From NCBI RefSeq assembly GCF_030253575.1, contig NC_080567.1:37663501-37727500 (forward strand): a stretch of 64,000 bases of DNA. The letters run 5' to 3'. Below, in pieces: positions 61,835 through 64,000 of this stretch. The notes below the pieces were generated by a model. It searched no databases and was not told where the DNA came from. It worked only from the letters and a program-made list of their open reading frames with translations. The DNA is from Rhododendron vialii. Taxonomy: Eukaryota > Streptophyta > Magnoliopsida > Ericales > Ericaceae. The first letter of the stretch is position 1, and each line of letters begins with the position of its first letter. Position numbers and translations under genes: made by a program.

Positions 61835-64000
61835 TCCTTCCCTCCTTAAAGAAATTTCGTCCCCGAAATTTGCATAGAATAGATGAAAGCACACCATCAA
61901 TGGATTTCTTATCCTAAGGGCCGTGTTCACCACACAACGCTTCGTATCCGCCACTTCCGTGTCCAAAATGCAAGAAAAGTAGAAAACTCTATAATGCCAC
62001 AACTAACTAGCTTAGCTTCTTACTAAACAATTGCCAAGTTCCGATGTTCATACACGTCAAATCACGAAGTTGTCGTATTCATACAAATCATAGTCATGTT
62101 ACCATCTAATTCCAGTCTCACAAACCATATCCATTCTCATTACTTCCGACTAACCAATTCTGGTTCCATGGACCGCGTCCAAACACAAAAGAGAATTTCA
62201 TAACGTTGTAATTCAACAACCTTGTCAAGCAATACAAAATCGAAAAGTTCTAAGATTAACTCATCCATCCCAAGATTTACTAGATTCTTCGCGCACGTTT
62301 ACAGGGAAATCAACTTTCATACATTTCTCTTTTCACCTCATTTCTTTACTCCCCGACTTACTCAAATTATTAAGACTCACACAAGTAGAACTCTAATAGT
62401 TCTTAATACTAATTCAAGACAAATTCCCTTAAAAGACAAATGCCGAGTAGTTGTTAAAGTGTCCAACACGATGAAGTCTAAACCAAACAATGGTCATGAA
62501 TTTCCAACTTATATTTTCCAAAGCCATGGTGAAGTGTTAGTTTTGATGAAAATTTTGCCCCCTCCTTGAAAACTCTTGTTCAAGTAGTTGTCAAACCATT
62601 GAAACAGGCCCATGTGTGACAAAATTCTATAGAATTTGAAAGGAAATGTTCATTTCGGAACGACATTATCAACAATTAATTACAAACAGCTCACTTGGTC
62701 ATTTGAAAATAATGACAATTTTGTCAACATGGGAATGGACTATGATGTAGCCGACTCCGAGTCTATACCGTTATCATTTTTTTTTGAAACCGTTATCATT
62801 TTTGAAAATGAACTATGCAAAGATTCAACTTTCACCAAGCATTATCCCTTTCAGAAAATTTTTGAGTTCAAAATGTGTACATCCGTAAGTGTAACAACTT
62901 TCTAAACCAAGACCCACCACTCCACACATTTCACTATATTTACGCGGCGCTCCAAGTAAAGAATTCAATTCATGTTCGGCATATGTTTACAACATCCTTG
63001 TAGTCTTACTTATTCAATATCTCACGAAGGATTAATTAGACTATTGAAAATCTGAATAAGACCATAATCTATAAAGTGAAAGGCATGCAAAGAAATCATC
63101 AAATCATAAGGTATAACAAAATAAGGAGTTGAGATTAGAGATTTCAATCATCACATAATGTTACATCTAACTACGAGATTTGGGTCACCCCATTTAAACA
63201 CTTCCTATCGATCATCTATTTAACACGTAGCAAGTACCTATACGCACATCATCATCTATCCAGTATCGTGTTCCAAAAGCAAATTCCACACGCTAAGATT
63301 ACATTACAAGTCAAGCATGTCGATTAAAACTAAACAGCAACCAATTTCATACACAATTACCATAATAGACTAACCAGTTGCAAACCCACCGTACGAATTA
63401 ATGGTTTACACATCATCGAACACATCTACGCATCAACAGGCTCACACAGTACCCAATACAACCACGGGCTCACATAGTGCCCAATACAACGGGTTCACAC
63501 AGTACCCAATATAGTACGGGCTCACATAGTACCCAGCACACTACGGGCTCACATAGTGCCCTATATGACAACAGGCTCACATAGTGCCCAAAATACCACA
63601 GGCTCACACAGTGCCCAACATAGTACGGGCTCACATAGTACCCAGCACACTACGGGCTCACATAGTGCCCTATATGACAACAGGCTCACATAGTGCCCAA
63701 AATACCACAGGCTCACACAGTGCCCAACATAGTACGGGCTCACATAGTACCCAGCACACTACGGGCTCACACAGTGCCCTATATGACAACAGGCTCACAT
63801 AGTGCCCAAAATACCACAGGCTCACACAGTGCCCAATACCATCACGGGTTCACACAGTACCCAATACAACCACGGGCTCACTTAGTGCCCAAACTTCATA
63901 ACTCGTGGCTCTAAGAAGCCCAATAGTAATTTAGTTCATTTCAATCCCACAAGACCTTGCACGATTTCTATTCATTTTATCAATTTTGAGTATTTTCATC
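61835..64000 (-). mobile_element. internal region of the same retrotransposon, non-coding, runs off the window
   Basis: Next to the 3' LTR an autonomous Ty3/gypsy element would normally encode integrase, but no frame with protease, RT, RNase H or integrase motifs is seen in 2.1 kb on either strand. This suits a large non-autonomous derivative (LARD) or an unusually long 3' untranslated region. It includes the tandem array at 63430-63890. Confidence 0.6.
63430..63890. repeat. higher-order tandem repeat: 109-bp unit of four ~27-bp monomers
   Basis: The monomer core is GGCTCACA(T/C)AGTGCCC, repeated about 17 times. Monomer lengths of 29, 27, 26 and 27 bp add up to a 109-bp unit that recurs almost unchanged at about 63549, 63658 and 63767. 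Frames across it (SHSAQ... type) are repeat artefacts. Confidence 0.93.

Noticed and set aside
63430-63890. CRISPR-like regular repeats
   Set aside because: Plant DNA; units are contiguous tandem monomers without unique spacers.

Overview
This is nuclear DNA from a flowering plant, almost certainly a eudicot. The genes have plant-type GT-AG introns, the proteins read as plant orthologues (alpha-COP, plastid D-ribulose kinase, a MEI2-like RRM protein), and the intergenic DNA is AT-rich and full of MITEs, SINEs, LINE fragments and LTR elements. I cannot name the species.

Left third (about 2.3-30.5 kb): a tandem array of five copies of one segment. Each copy carried a small two-exon RING1-IBR-RING2 (RBR) E3 ubiquitin ligase gene. 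Copies 1 (2511-4655), 2 (6235-10325) and 3 (12657-16179) keep open reading frames. Copy 4 (about 22.9-24.9 kb) has lost nearly all of exon 1, and copy 5 (about 27.3 kb) keeps only a scrap of exon 2. The intact proteins start MGN(T/K)NS, a possible N-myristoylation signal, and copies 1 and 2 end in a hydrophobic tail. The copies differ by insertions that can be dated against each other, because one copy gives the empty site for another: a LINE fragment, Stowaway, PIF/Harbinger-like and foldback MITEs, a complete 356-bp TRIM, a solo LTR, a SINE shared by copies 3-5, and a hAT-like element. A separate gene of unknown function, probably frameshifted, lies between copies 3 and 4 (18.6-19.7 kb).

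Middle (31-48 kb): a hAT-like element carrying a CCA-rich array, then three single-copy genes on the + strand: coatomer subunit alpha (33227-38697, 3 coding exons), a two-exon acidic/basic protein of unknown function (40604-42226), and plastid FGGY-family D-ribulose kinase (XK-1 type, 43830-47923, 9 exons).

Right third (48-64 kb): about 7 kb of gene-free DNA with MITEs, a long-arm foldback element and a tandem triplication, then a MEI2 C-terminal-RRM-like gene (55012-58749, 4 exons). From 59655 to the window edge lies a minus-strand LTR retrotransposon with a 2.18-kb LTR. Its visible internal part has no coding capacity and carries a 109-bp higher-order tandem repeat.

The genes are independent housekeeping or regulatory loci and form no pathway. 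The most unusual parts are the decaying, mosaic RBR array with its datable insertions, and the structured repeats inside the right-hand retrotransposon.
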